NCBI GenBank assembly: GCA_027486845.1
Contig: JAIXOL010000035.1
Span: 1 to 64,000 of the forward strand
Source: Cytophagaceae bacterium
GTDB lineage: Bacteria; Bacteroidota; Bacteroidia; Cytophagales; Spirosomataceae
Length of the DNA stretch: 64,000 nt
Direction of reading: 5' to 3'
In this document: positions 27,731 to 36,623 of the stretch, in pieces
How the letters are laid out: each line of letters starts with the position of its first letter
How positions within the stretch are numbered: position 1 is the first letter of the stretch
Translations under genes and position numbers: made by a program
Notes under the pieces: generated by a model
The model's database searches: none
The model's input: only the letters and a program-made list of their open reading frames with translations
What the model was told of the DNA's origin: nothing

Positions 27731-27760
27731 TAGAGACAAGGAAAACATGCCTTGTCTCTA
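27731..27760. repeat. Hairpin between convergent genes
   Basis: TAGAGACAAGG and CCTTGTCTCTA form a perfect 11-bp stem with an 8-base loop. It lies between the serine hydrolase remnant and rimO, and may double as a terminator. Confidence 0.7.
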
Positions 27761-27771
27761 TCGTATATTAA

Positions 27772-29079
27772 TCAAACCAAATCGCCATACAAATCAAATT
27801 CTTCGGCATTATTGATTTTTACATTGGCAAAATCTCCCATTCTAACGTACTGAGAAGCTGGTACAAGTACTTCATTATCAACTTCTGGTGAGTCGAATTC
27901 TGTTCTTCCGATAAAATAACCGCCTTCTTTTCTATCGAATAAAACTTTGTAAGTATTACCAATTTTAGCTTGATTTAATTCGGCCGAAATACCTTGTTGA
28001 AGTTCCATGATAATATCAGTTCGTTCTTGTTTTACTTCGGTAGGAATATCGTCAGGCATTGTAAACGAATGCGTATCGTCTTCGTGCGAGTATTGGAAAA
28101 CACCCAATCTATCGAAACGCATTTTTTCTACGAAGTGATACATTTCTTCAAAATGTTCTTCGGTTTCGCCTGGGTGACCTGCAATTAAAGTCGTGCGAAT
28201 AGCAATTTCTGGAATTTTCTCACGAATTGTGTTTATCAAAGCTTCAGTTTTTGGGCGGTCGATGCCACGACGCATAATCTTCAATATCTCTGACGAACCA
28301 TGTTGGAGCGGCATATCCAAATATTTACAAACGTTCGAGCGATTCTTAATTACATCTAAAATATCCATCGGAAAACCTGACGGATAAGCATATTGCAAGC
28401 GAATCCAGTCGATGCCTTCAACGTCTGATAATTTATCAAGAAGTTCGGCCAAATTTCTTTTCTTATAAATATCAAGACCGTAATAAGTCAGGTCTTGTGC
28501 AATCAGAATCAGTTCTTTTGTGCCTTTTTTTGCTAAATTTTGAGCCTGCAAAACCATTTCGTCCATTGGGCGACTTACGTGTCCGCCACGCATGAGCGGA
28601 ATAGCACAGAAGCTACATGGGCGGTCGCAACCTTCAGCAATTTTTAGGTAAGCGTAGTGGGCGGGAGTAGTCAATAGGCGTTCGCCAACTAACTCGTGTT
28701 TATAGTCAGCTTTTAGTGTTTTGAGCATTCTTGGTAGCTCATTGGTGCCAAACCAAGCATCGACCGTCGGTATTTCGACCGAAAGTTCGTCTTTATAACG
28801 GTGTGATAAACAGCCAGTTACATAAACTTTATCAACAATACCTGCATCTTTTGCATCGACATAACGCAAAATCGTGTCGATAGATTCTTGCTTAGCATTA
28901 TCAATAAAACCACAAGTATTAATGATAACAATATTGGCATCGTCTTTTTTCGACTCGTGTTCAACCTTCATGCCATTGCCTTTGAGCTGTGTATAAAGCA
29001 CCTCCGAATCGACAATGTTTTTCGAGCAACCGAGCGTAACGATATTGATTTTATTTTTTACTATTCCTTTTGTTTTCAT
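27772..29079 (-). CDS. rimO: Ribosomal protein uS12 methylthiotransferase
   Basis: Radical-SAM enzyme that adds a methylthio group to an aspartate of ribosomal protein S12. The N-terminal UPF0004 domain has its three cluster cysteines (about 18, 56, 90; TLGCSKN, NTCGF, TGCL). The radical-SAM CxxxCxxC is in GCDRPCSFCAIP (about 151, 155, 158), and a TRAM domain occupies the last 65 residues. I start at 29079 (MKTKGIVKNKINIV); an alternative ATG lies five codons upstream. Confidence 0.94.
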   Translation of the reverse strand: MKTKGIVKNKINIVTLGCSKNIVDSEVLYTQLKGNGMKVEHESKKDDANIVIINTCGFIDNAKQESIDTILRYVDAKDAGIVDKVYVTGCLSHRYKDELSVEIPTVDAWFGTNELPRMLKTLKADYKHELVGERLLTTPAHYAYLKIAEGCDRPCSFCAIPLMRGGHVSRPMDEMVLQAQNLAKKGTKELILIAQDLTYYGLDIYKKRNLAELLDKLSDVEGIDWIRLQYAYPSGFPMDILDVIKNRSNVCKYLDMPLQHGSSEILKIMRRGIDRPKTEALINTIREKIPEIAIRTTLIAGHPGETEEHFEEMYHFVEKMRFDRLGVFQYSHEDDTHSFTMPDDIPTEVKQERTDIIMELQQGISAELNQAKIGNTYKVLFDRKEGGYFIGRTEFDSPEVDNEVLVPASQYVRMGDFANVKINNAEEFDLYGDLV

Positions 29080-29297
29080 TTTTCTTCTAAACAATTTGGG
29101 AGAGCTTGGTGCGACTCAGCGGGGTGCCTCTCAACGGAACGTCGCTCGATTGGTTTATATATTTTTTGCAAAGTTCGGCAAAAATACCCTGTTTTCCTAT
29201 TCAAGAAGCTGGGTATGAGTAGTTTTACTGCAATTCCGCCGAATCGTTTCACAAGGTTTTATATATTGCATCAAAAAATGAATCCATAGTTAAAAAA

Positions 29298-30197
29298 ATG
29301 AATCGTTCAAAAGAAATACCAAAACTCAACCCTTCGCAGTTTGATGACTATCTTTTTGGAAATTGGAAACCCAAAGTTTCGAGTTTATATGAAAATTTTC
29401 ATATCGAACGCATCGAAAACTATAAATCTTTCCTGAAATTACCCATTTTACCGCATCGACGTTCGGTTTATTTTTTTCTGTATGTAAGTAAAGGATTTGC
29501 CATTAGAAGCAAAGGCTTGAATAGTTATGAAGTAAAAGCAAATACGTTTTTTTGTCTTTCTACTGACCAAATCACTTCGCTTGAAGCTATTTCTGAGGAT
29601 TTGGAAGGTTTTTATTGTCATTTTCAGCCTGAAATTTTCAATCAGCCGATGCTCAATGTTGATGTAGAAAAAGATTTTCCGTTTTTTCAAATTACAGCCG
29701 AATCATTGATTGAGGTACCAGAAACAGGCCGAGTTACGAATCTTTTAGAAATCCTACTTTCGGAGCGAACCCGAAACGAATCACATCGTGCCGAAATCAT
29801 TGCTTTGTACTTGACTACACTTTTTAATGAAATCAAGTTTTTGGATAGTCAATCGAAAAAAATGACTAATAATGCGGCCTCAAATCTTACGCAACGCTAT
29901 AAAATTTTATTATCAGAACAGATTTACAATAAAAAGACCGTCATCGAATTTGCCGAAATTTTGGCGGTATCACCTAATCATTTACATAAATGCGTAAAAA
30001 CGACAACTGGCAAAACTGCCCACGAACTTTTAGAAGAAATGCGGGTTTTGGAAGCAAAAGTTTTGCTCAAACAGACGTCCATGCGTATTGCCGAGGTTGC
30101 GTTTAAGATTGGTGGCTTTGAGCCAAGCGATTTTTCTAGATTCTTTAAATCTAAGACAGGAATTTCGCCAAAAGAATATAGGAACTTGCAAAATTGA
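29298..30197 (+). CDS. AraC-family regulator at the head of the hydroxycinnamate genes
   Basis: 299 residues. The first 190 form a cupin-like sensing domain without a named match, and the last 95 a double helix-turn-helix AraC domain, with IAEVAFKIGGFEPSDFSRFFKSKTGISPKEYR as the second HTH and signature. The gene is collinear with and 99 bases upstream of the enoyl-CoA hydratase, so it is the likely local activator of the catabolic genes. Effector unknown; a CoA thioester or the free cinnamate is a guess. Confidence 0.85.
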   Translation: MNRSKEIPKLNPSQFDDYLFGNWKPKVSSLYENFHIERIENYKSFLKLPILPHRRSVYFFLYVSKGFAIRSKGLNSYEVKANTFFCLSTDQITSLEAISEDLEGFYCHFQPEIFNQPMLNVDVEKDFPFFQITAESLIEVPETGRVTNLLEILLSERTRNESHRAEIIALYLTTLFNEIKFLDSQSKKMTNNAASNLTQRYKILLSEQIYNKKTVIEFAEILAVSPNHLHKCVKTTTGKTAHELLEEMRVLEAKVLLKQTSMRIAEVAFKIGGFEPSDFSRFFKSKTGISPKEYRNLQN

Positions 30198-30296
30198 TTG
30201 TTATTGCCTATTTTATTCATTATTTTACCTATTTAAAAAATCTTTTTATTGTTCAATTTTGTATTGAAATAAGTCAATCAAGTTTTGGATTATAAA

Positions 30297-31082
30297 ATGC
30301 AAGAAATAAAATCTCCCACCACGTCAATTCAATTAGAAATAAGAGACGAAATCCTGCTGGTGGCCATCAATCGCCCTGAAAAACGAAATGCCTTCAATGA
30401 CGATTTGATTCTGGGTATAGAAAGGGTCTTTGAGAATATTCCTTCACAGGTCCGTTGTGCAATCATTTATGGTTTAGGAAAACACTTTTCGGCAGGACTT
30501 GACCTTTCGGAGCTGAAAGAACAAGATGCCATTCAAGGGCTTCATCATTCTCGAATGTGGCATCGTGTACTAGAAAAAGTGCAATTTGGAACTGTGCCAG
30601 TTGTGGCAGTTTTGCACGGTGCAGTTGTAGGAGGCGGTCTCGAATTGGCTTCAGCTTGCCATATTAGAGTAGCCGAAACAAGTACTTTTTATGCACTTCC
30701 CGAAGGTCAAAGAGGAATTTTTGTAGGTGGCGGAGCATCGGTGCGAGTTCCAAAATTGATTGGTATAGCTCGCATGACCGATATGATGCTCACAGGGAGG
30801 GTTTATAAAGCTGAAGAAGGCGAGCGAATAGGAATGGCTCAGTATCTCGTTGAAGAGGGACAAGGACTCGAAAAGGGTATCGAATTAGCGAAAAAGATAG
30901 CCTCAAATGCTGGTATGACCAATTATGCACTCATGCACGTATTACCAAAAATTATTGATTCTTGTCAAAACGAAGGCTTATTGATTGAAAGCTTAACCGC
31001 AGCAATCGCTCAAAGTGCTCCCGAAGCCAAAGAAAGATTAAAAGATTTTATAGAAGGAAGGGCCAAAAAAGTAGGAGAATGA
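30297..31082 (+). CDS. Enoyl-CoA hydratase (crotonase family), hydroxycinnamoyl-CoA type
   Basis: Crotonase of 261 residues. The oxyanion-hole segments HFSAGLDL (63-70) and GAVVGGGLEL (108-117) are intact, with catalytic glutamates likely at Glu116 and Glu136 (LPEGQRG). From its neighbours I infer hydration of hydroxycinnamoyl-CoA to the 3-hydroxy thioester, as CouM does in Rhodococcus. A retro-aldol hydratase-lyase of the Fcs/Ech kind is the alternative, but no benzaldehyde dehydrogenase gene is near. Start at ATG 30297; a TTG four codons upstream is less likely. Confidence 0.83.
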   Translation: MQEIKSPTTSIQLEIRDEILLVAINRPEKRNAFNDDLILGIERVFENIPSQVRCAIIYGLGKHFSAGLDLSELKEQDAIQGLHHSRMWHRVLEKVQFGTVPVVAVLHGAVVGGGLELASACHIRVAETSTFYALPEGQRGIFVGGGASVRVPKLIGIARMTDMMLTGRVYKAEEGERIGMAQYLVEEGQGLEKGIELAKKIASNAGMTNYALMHVLPKIIDSCQNEGLLIESLTAAIAQSAPEAKERLKDFIEGRAKKVGE

Positions 31083-31142
31083 ACAGTTTTTTAGCAATAA
31101 AATAGCAAACATAAAGTATCCAACATTCATTATCTTAAAGGA

Positions 31143-32963
31143 ATGTATAAAAACACCCAATTCGGCCCTACCAAAACGAGTAAAAAACAACTCGAAAATG
31201 CCATTGTTCATTTCAAAAATGAGCAATTATTGGCCGATTTTCCAACTAAAATCACCGATAAATTAGTGCATTGGGCAAAAACAAAACCAGATCATACTTT
31301 TATTGGTAGAAGAAATCCAACTACGAGAGATTGGCATAAATTATCTTATGCAGAAACACTCGAAAAAGTGAAAAGTATCGCTCAGTATTTATTAAATCTC
31401 GAATTTACACCTGATGAAACCGTCGTGATTTTATCAGAAAATAGCCTCGAACATGCACTTTTGGCCTTAGCTTCGGTGCATATTGGGATTGCTTATACCC
31501 CGATTTCACCTCCGTATTCATTAGTTTCTAATGATTTTGGTAAACTCAAACATTGTCTGGAATTAATGACTCCGAAAGTCATTTTTGCTCAAAGTGGAAA
31601 AGTTTATCAGAAAGCCATCGAGTTTACCAAGACACTTTTTCCTGAAACCATTGTCGTTACTGCCGATGGTGAAGATGGTGTGTATTTTCAAGAAATACTC
31701 TATACGAAAGCTTCAGCCGATGTAAATATTGCCGCTGCAAAAGTAAATGCCGATACGATTGCCAAAGTTTTATTTACATCGGGCTCTACTGGCTTACCTA
31801 AAGGTGTAATGAATCATCACGAAATGTGGTGTGCCAATTTACAGCAGATTACGCAGGTGCTTCCGTTTATGCAGCTCCAACCGCCCGTTTTTATTGACTG
31901 GCTTCCGTGGAATCATACTTTTGGTAGTAATCATAATTTTGGACTCGCTCTTTTCAACGGTGGAACAATTTTGATTGATGATGGTAAACCAACACCCAAC
32001 GGCATCGAAGAAACCGTTCAGAATCTCCGCGAGATTTCTCCGACGGCCTATTTCAATGTGCCAAAAGGCTTTGAAATGTTGATTCCTTATTTAGAAAAAG
32101 AGCCAGCTTTACGAGAAAATTTCTTCAAAAATCTCAATATTTTGTTTTATGCAGGAGCAAGTTTGGCTCAGCCAGTTTGGAATCGCTTGGAAGATTTAGC
32201 AGTAGAAACGATTGGTGTAAAAATTCCGATTATCACGGGTTTGGGCTGCACTGAATCGGGGCCATCTGCGATGTTTGCCAACTGGGGCGGTGCATTTTCT
32301 GGACTTTTGGGGGTGCCTGTGGCTGGAATGGATGTAAAACTCGTACCCGATGGCGATAAAATTGAGGCTCGCTATAAAGCTCCCAATGTAACCAAAGGAT
32401 ACTGGCGAAACGATGAAGCAACCAAAAATGCTTTCGATGAAGATGGTTATTATAAAACAGGGGATGCCGTAAAATTTTTAGATGAAAACAACCCCGACAA
32501 AGGTTTGGTTTTTGATGGAAGAATTGCTGAAGATTTCAAACTCTCGACAGGAACCTGGGTGAATGTGGGAGTTTTGAAGGCAAAAGTTATTTCAACGGGC
32601 TCGCCAATTATTCAGGATGTTGTGTTTGCTGGCTTGGATAAAGAATATATTGGTGCAATTTTATTTTTAAATGCTGATGCTTGTAGAAAATTAGCTAATT
32701 TAAGTGTAGAAATTTCTAATAAAGAAGCATTTTTACATAAAAAAGTAGGAAATTTTATCAATAATTGGTTGACAGAATTTAACAAAACCTCAACGGGTAG
32801 TTCGACGGTCATTAAAAAATATGTTATTGCTCTCGAACCACCATCAATTGATTTAGGTGAAATAACCGATAAAGGTTCATTAAACCAAAGAGCAGTGTTG
32901 AAACATAGAGTTAATTTGGTAAATGAAATATACAGCCCCCTAACTCCCTATGGGGGAACATAA
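31143..32963 (+). CDS. Feruloyl-CoA synthetase-type acid-CoA ligase
   Basis: ANL-superfamily ligase of 606 residues. The ATP loop LFTSGSTGLPKGVMN is at 210-224, the acyl-binding motif GLGCTESGPSAMF near 365, and YKTGDAVKF near 437. The sequence around WHKLSYAETLEKVKSIAQYL and YTPISPPYSL is characteristic of feruloyl/hydroxycinnamoyl-CoA synthetases. It activates the acid for side-chain breakdown in the cytoplasm. The last ten residues (after NEI) are encoded by a GC-rich repeat that also gives the stop codon, so the native end may have been replaced. Confidence 0.85.
   Translation: MYKNTQFGPTKTSKKQLENAIVHFKNEQLLADFPTKITDKLVHWAKTKPDHTFIGRRNPTTRDWHKLSYAETLEKVKSIAQYLLNLEFTPDETVVILSENSLEHALLALASVHIGIAYTPISPPYSLVSNDFGKLKHCLELMTPKVIFAQSGKVYQKAIEFTKTLFPETIVVTADGEDGVYFQEILYTKASADVNIAAAKVNADTIAKVLFTSGSTGLPKGVMNHHEMWCANLQQITQVLPFMQLQPPVFIDWLPWNHTFGSNHNFGLALFNGGTILIDDGKPTPNGIEETVQNLREISPTAYFNVPKGFEMLIPYLEKEPALRENFFKNLNILFYAGASLAQPVWNRLEDLAVETIGVKIPIITGLGCTESGPSAMFANWGGAFSGLLGVPVAGMDVKLVPDGDKIEARYKAPNVTKGYWRNDEATKNAFDEDGYYKTGDAVKFLDENNPDKGLVFDGRIAEDFKLSTGTWVNVGVLKAKVISTGSPIIQDVVFAGLDKEYIGAILFLNADACRKLANLSVEISNKEAFLHKKVGNFINNWLTEFNKTSTGSSTVIKKYVIALEPPSIDLGEITDKGSLNQRAVLKHRVNLVNEIYSPLTPYGGT
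32935..32959 (+). repeat. GC-rich hairpin, copy 2, reading into the CoA ligase stop
   Basis: CCCCCTAACTCCCTATGGGGG overlaps the final codons of the ligase gene. It is the one copy inside a reading frame. Confidence 0.8.
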
Positions 32964-33026
32964 AACTCAATTGTTCTATTGGCTGGTAGATGAAAACAAA
33001 CTTTATATTTTTACAATTTATTAATT

Positions 33027-33039
33027 CCCCCATCGGGGG
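33027..33039 (+). repeat. GC-rich start-codon hairpin, copy 3
   Basis: CCCCCATCGGGGG followed by TAAGCGGGCTTT, ending 12 bases before the ATG at 33052. Confidence 0.8.
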
Positions 33040-33051
33040 TAAGCGGGCTTT

Positions 33052-33819
33052 ATGAAAATAGAAAACAACACATTCTTAATCACAGGCGGAGCTTCGGGCT
33101 TAGGTTTCGCAACCGCCAGAATGATTATTGAAAATGGCGGCAATGCCGTTTTACTCGATGTAAACGAAGAATTAGGAATAACCGCAAATACCAATTTAGG
33201 GATAAAATCAAAGTTTATAAAAACTGATGTAACCAATGAAGAACAAGTACAAAGTGCTGTTAATCAAGCTATCGAAACATTCAAGAGTATCGAAGGAATC
33301 ATTAATTGTGCCGGAGTTGGCTCTGCCAAAAGAGTAGTTGGTAAAGACGGCCCGCATTCGCTTGATTTCTTTCAAAAAGTAATCAACATAAATCTAATCG
33401 GCACTTTTAATACTCTCCGATTGGTAGCTGATAGAATGCAAAACAATGAGCCGAATGCTAAAGGAGAGAGGGGAATTGTAATTAATACTGCCTCGGTTGC
33501 AGCCTTTGATGGACAAATCGGACAGGCGGCTTATTCGGCATCTAAAGGCGGAATTGTGGCTATGACGTTACCAATTGCACGTGAATTTGCTCGAATGGGT
33601 ATCAGAGTAATGGCTATTGCACCCGGTATTTTTGAAACACCATTGTTGGCATCCCTATCGCAAGAAGCCCAAGATTCTTTAGGAAAACAGGTGCCATTTC
33701 CACCGCGACTGGGTAGTCCGTCTGAGTTTGCCGACTTAGTAAAACAAATCATCGAAAATACCATGCTCAATGGTGAAGTCATTCGCCTTGATGGAGCAAT
33801 TAGAATGGGAGCGAAATAG
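33052..33819 (+). CDS. SDR-family 3-hydroxyacyl-CoA dehydrogenase
   Basis: Short-chain dehydrogenase of 255 residues. The cofactor loop [10 protein letters not shown] is at 11-20, with NCAGVG near 86; catalytic Ser148, Tyr161 and Lys165 are visible. Asp36 at the end of beta-2 points to NAD. The sequence resembles the HSD10-type 3-hydroxyacyl-CoA dehydrogenases. In context it would oxidise the 3-hydroxy-3-aryl-propionyl-CoA made by the hydratase, the step CouN/PhdC performs in actinobacteria. It is preceded by a GC-rich hairpin and follows the ligase by 88 bases. Confidence 0.85.
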   Translation: MKIENNTFLITGGASGLGFATARMIIENGGNAVLLDVNEELGITANTNLGIKSKFIKTDVTNEEQVQSAVNQAIETFKSIEGIINCAGVGSAKRVVGKDGPHSLDFFQKVININLIGTFNTLRLVADRMQNNEPNAKGERGIVINTASVAAFDGQIGQAAYSASKGGIVAMTLPIAREFARMGIRVMAIAPGIFETPLLASLSQEAQDSLGKQVPFPPRLGSPSEFADLVKQIIENTMLNGEVIRLDGAIRMGAK

Positions 33820-33825
33820 TTTCCA

Positions 33826-34339
33826 ATGACGAATTATTCGAATAGTGAATGACAAATAGTCTTTCGACAAAATAAACAATTTTTGATTTAAAAATACTTT
33901 TATTGATATCGAAAGCCTAAAAAATAGATACAAAAATTGGGCGATTTCGGTAGTTTTACTTACAAGAAAGCTACCAAATGAGCATGAATTTAAGGCCGTA
34001 AGAAATCAAATTGTTCGTTCTGCTCCATCTACTGCTGCAAATTATCGGGCAGCTTGCAGAGGAAAGTCAAGTCCAGATTTTATCAATAAATTAAAAATTA
34101 TTGAAGAAGAATTAGACGAAACTATGTTTTGGTTAGAATTCATAATTGCTTTATTACCAAAAATTAGACAAGAAATTGTGCCAATTTATAAAGAGGCTGA
34201 TGAACTTTTAGCAATAACAGTTTCATCAATCAAAACAGCAAGAAAAAAATAAAACAAGTGACGAATTTTTCAAACCACTAAATACAAATAAATTTTAATT
34301 TTAAAAAATTCGTAACTCGTCATTCGAATATTTCGTAAT
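33826..34339 (+). mobile_element. Inverted-repeat cassette carrying a four-helix-bundle gene
   Basis: 28-base imperfect inverted repeats (33826-33853 and 34312-34339; 21 of 28 match, shared core TATTCGAAT) bracket one small gene between the SDR and amidohydrolase genes. The right end also holds an inner palindrome built from GACGAATTTTT and AAAAATTCGTAAC. No transposase is present. That this is a mobile or once-mobile unit is inference from its structure and the parallel with the GxxExxY cassette at 45942. Confidence 0.55.
33902..34252 (+). CDS. Four-helix-bundle protein (S23/Avd-like), start codon lost or non-ATG
   Basis: Reading the frame that ends at 34252 gives a helical protein of about 116 residues of the 23S-rRNA-intervening-sequence/four-helix-bundle family: RYKNWAISVVLLTRKLP, SAPSTAANYRAACRGKS and IIEEELDETMFWLEFII are the classic segments. 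There is no ATG in the right place: the frame opens after a stop near 33884 and the first plausible initiator is ATT at 33902 (then DIESLKNRYKN). Either a rare start is used or the gene is silent. Related proteins bind nucleic acid, for instance as Avd in diversity-generating retroelements; no reverse transcriptase is nearby. Confidence 0.7.
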   Translation: MDIESLKNRYKNWAISVVLLTRKLPNEHEFKAVRNQIVRSAPSTAANYRAACRGKSSPDFINKLKIIEEELDETMFWLEFIIALLPKIRQEIVPIYKEADELLAITVSSIKTARKK

Positions 34340-34348
34340 TAAAAAAAT

Positions 34349-35215
34349 ATGATAGATATAAATAAAATTACCGCCATAGACGTACACACGCATGCAGAGG
34401 TGTCGTGTTGCCAGCCACATGATGATTATCGTCCAGAATTGGATGAAGCATTTGCCAAATATTTCAAGTCGGATAAACGCCCAACGATTCAAGAAACGGC
34501 CGATTTTTATCGAGATAATAATTTGGCTTTTGTCATGTTTAGCGTTGATTCAGAGCATAATGTTGGCAAACGTCGAATTCCGAATATAGAAGTTGCCGAA
34601 GCAGCTCTCAAAAACGATGATGTGATGATTGCCTTTGCGAGCATCGACCCGCACAAAGGCCGAATGGGAGCAAGAGAAGCCCGTGATTTGATAGAAAATT
34701 ATGGCGTAAAAGGTTTCAAATTTCATCCAACGGTACAAGGTTTTTATCCTTATGATAAAATGGCGTATCATCTTTACGAAGTAATTGCCGAATACAAATT
34801 ACCAATGCTTTTTCATTCAGGGCATTCGGGTTTTGGCTCTGGTGTGCGTGGTGGAGGTGGTTTGCGTTTAGAATATTCAAATCCAATGCACCTCGATGAC
34901 GTAGCAATTGATTTTCCTGACTGTCCAATTATTATTGCTCATCCTTCTTGGCCGTGGCAAGATGAAGCCCTTTCGGTAGCGATGCATAAGCCTAACGTTT
35001 ATATTGATTTGAGTGGCTGGTCACCAAAATATTTCCCGAAACAACTCATTCAATATGCCAATACAATGCTCAAAAACAGGGTTCTTTTTGGTACTGATTT
35101 TCCATTAATTACTCCCGAAAGATGGATGAAAGATTTTGAAGAAGCTGGTTTCAAGGAAGAAGTAAAGCCCTTAATTCTGAAAGAAAATGCTATCAGAATG
35201 CTGGGATTGAAGTAA
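34349..35215 (+). CDS. Amidohydrolase-superfamily enzyme, likely aryl-beta-ketoacyl-CoA hydrolase
   Basis: Metal-dependent TIM-barrel hydrolase of 288 residues. The metal ligands are DVHTH (Asp11, His13, His15), FHSGHSG (about 155), IIAHPSWPW (about 197) and GTDFP (Asp about 250). Members of this subgroup act on aromatic-derived acids. Its place after the ligase, hydratase and dehydrogenase matches CouO of Rhodococcus jostii and PhdB of Corynebacterium, which cleave 4-hydroxyphenyl-beta-ketoacyl-CoA to the hydroxybenzoate and acetyl-CoA. That assignment is inferred from context; other options are ACMSD- or LigW-like decarboxylases. Confidence 0.75.
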   Translation: MIDINKITAIDVHTHAEVSCCQPHDDYRPELDEAFAKYFKSDKRPTIQETADFYRDNNLAFVMFSVDSEHNVGKRRIPNIEVAEAALKNDDVMIAFASIDPHKGRMGAREARDLIENYGVKGFKFHPTVQGFYPYDKMAYHLYEVIAEYKLPMLFHSGHSGFGSGVRGGGGLRLEYSNPMHLDDVAIDFPDCPIIIAHPSWPWQDEALSVAMHKPNVYIDLSGWSPKYFPKQLIQYANTMLKNRVLFGTDFPLITPERWMKDFEEAGFKEEVKPLILKENAIRMLGLK

Positions 35216-35356
35216 AAGTGTAGAATACACAATTAAACTGTTACTTTCTGATTGTTTTTGCATATTTATTCTCTTATTTTGCATAGTATTATCATGGTAT
35301 AATGCAGAATTTTGTTGGAAAGTTATAATTTTAATTTGAGAGAAATTTCTTAAAAT

Positions 35357-35369
35357 CCCCCATCGGGGG
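35357..35369 (+). repeat. GC-rich start-codon hairpin, copy 4
   Basis: CCCCCATCGGGGG then CAGGGGGGCT, ending 18 bases before the ATG at 35388. The 13-base core is identical to copy 3. Confidence 0.8.
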
Positions 35370-35387
35370 CAGGGGGGCTATTTATTA

Positions 35388-36620
35388 ATGAAGATTATTA
35401 TTATCGGTGGTGGAATAGGTGGATTGACTACCGCATTGAGCCTTCATAAAGCTGGATTCGAGGTTAAGGTATTTGAATCGGTCAAAGAAATTAAACCTTT
35501 GGGCGTGGGTATCAACACACTTCCGCATAGTGTTCGAGTATTAACACATTTAGGTTTACAAGAAAAAATCGCTCAAAATGCTATCGAAACGAGCGATTTA
35601 GTTTATTTTAATAAATATGGTCAACAATTTTGGACAGAGCCACGTGGACGATTTGCTGGTTATAAATGGCCACAATTTTCGGTACATCGTGGAGTTTTGC
35701 AGATGTTGCTTTTTGATGAGGTTGTAGAAACATTGGGCAAAGATGCAATTCTGAAAAACCACCATTTAAGTCATTTTGAACAAACTAACAACCAAGTAAT
35801 TGCTCAATTTATAGATAAAGATACCAATGAAAAAATATTAGAAGAACGTGCCGATATTCTGATAGGTGCCGATGGTATCAATTCGGTCGTGCGTCAGCAA
35901 CTTTATCCAAACGAAGGATCCCCAGTTTATTCAGAAAATATTCTTTATCGTGGAACAACCACTATGAAACCGTTCTTAGACGGTACATCCATGGCAATGA
36001 TTGGCAGTTTACGTCAAAAGATGGTAGTTTATCCAATCGGCCAACCTGATGCTAATGGCAATTCATTAATAAATTGGGTAGGGAATATCAAAGAAGGGAA
36101 ATCGAGACTTACAGCTCGTGATTGGAATCGAGAAGCCGATAAAGCAAGATTAGTAGAATTGTATAAAGATTGGAAATTCGATTGGCTTGATGTGCCTACG
36201 ATGATTGACGGAGCAAAAGTTGTTTACGAATTTCCGATGTCGGACCGAAATCCTTTGGATAAATGGACTTTCGGGCGAGTAACACTACTCGGTGATGCCG
36301 CTCACCCGATGTATCCGATTGGCTCAAATGGTGCTTCACAAGCCATACTCGATGCCGATTGCTTGACAGAATGTTTGAAAAATACAAGTAATCCTTTGGA
36401 GGCACTTATCAAATACGATAAAGAAAGAGTACCAGCAACTGCAAAAGTGGTCTTACAAAACCGAGCCAAAGGGCCCGACGAGATAATGGATATGATGGAA
36501 GATTGGTTTCCGAAAGGCTTTACGAAAGATGAAATTCCGCATGAAGAACTGGCAAAAGTAATGGATAATTACAAAAAAGTAGCTGGCTTTGATATGCACA
36601 CCCTTAACCAAAAAAACTAA
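35388..36620 (+). CDS. FAD-dependent aromatic monooxygenase
   Basis: Class A flavoprotein monooxygenase of 410 residues. The N-terminal GGGIGGLTTALSLHKAGF binds ADP of FAD, RADILIGADGINS near residue 160 is the DG motif, and TLLGDAAHPMYPIGSNGASQ near 300 is the GD motif. It resembles salicylate-hydroxylase/UbiH-like enzymes that hydroxylate a phenolic ring with NAD(P)H. Substrate unknown; hydroxylation of a hydroxycinnamate or hydroxybenzoate is likely given the island. It is distinct from pobA, which is present separately. Confidence 0.82.
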   Translation: MKIIIIGGGIGGLTTALSLHKAGFEVKVFESVKEIKPLGVGINTLPHSVRVLTHLGLQEKIAQNAIETSDLVYFNKYGQQFWTEPRGRFAGYKWPQFSVHRGVLQMLLFDEVVETLGKDAILKNHHLSHFEQTNNQVIAQFIDKDTNEKILEERADILIGADGINSVVRQQLYPNEGSPVYSENILYRGTTTMKPFLDGTSMAMIGSLRQKMVVYPIGQPDANGNSLINWVGNIKEGKSRLTARDWNREADKARLVELYKDWKFDWLDVPTMIDGAKVVYEFPMSDRNPLDKWTFGRVTLLGDAAHPMYPIGSNGASQAILDADCLTECLKNTSNPLEALIKYDKERVPATAKVVLQNRAKGPDEIMDMMEDWFPKGFTKDEIPHEELAKVMDNYKKVAGFDMHTLNQKN

Positions 36621-36623
36621 GAA

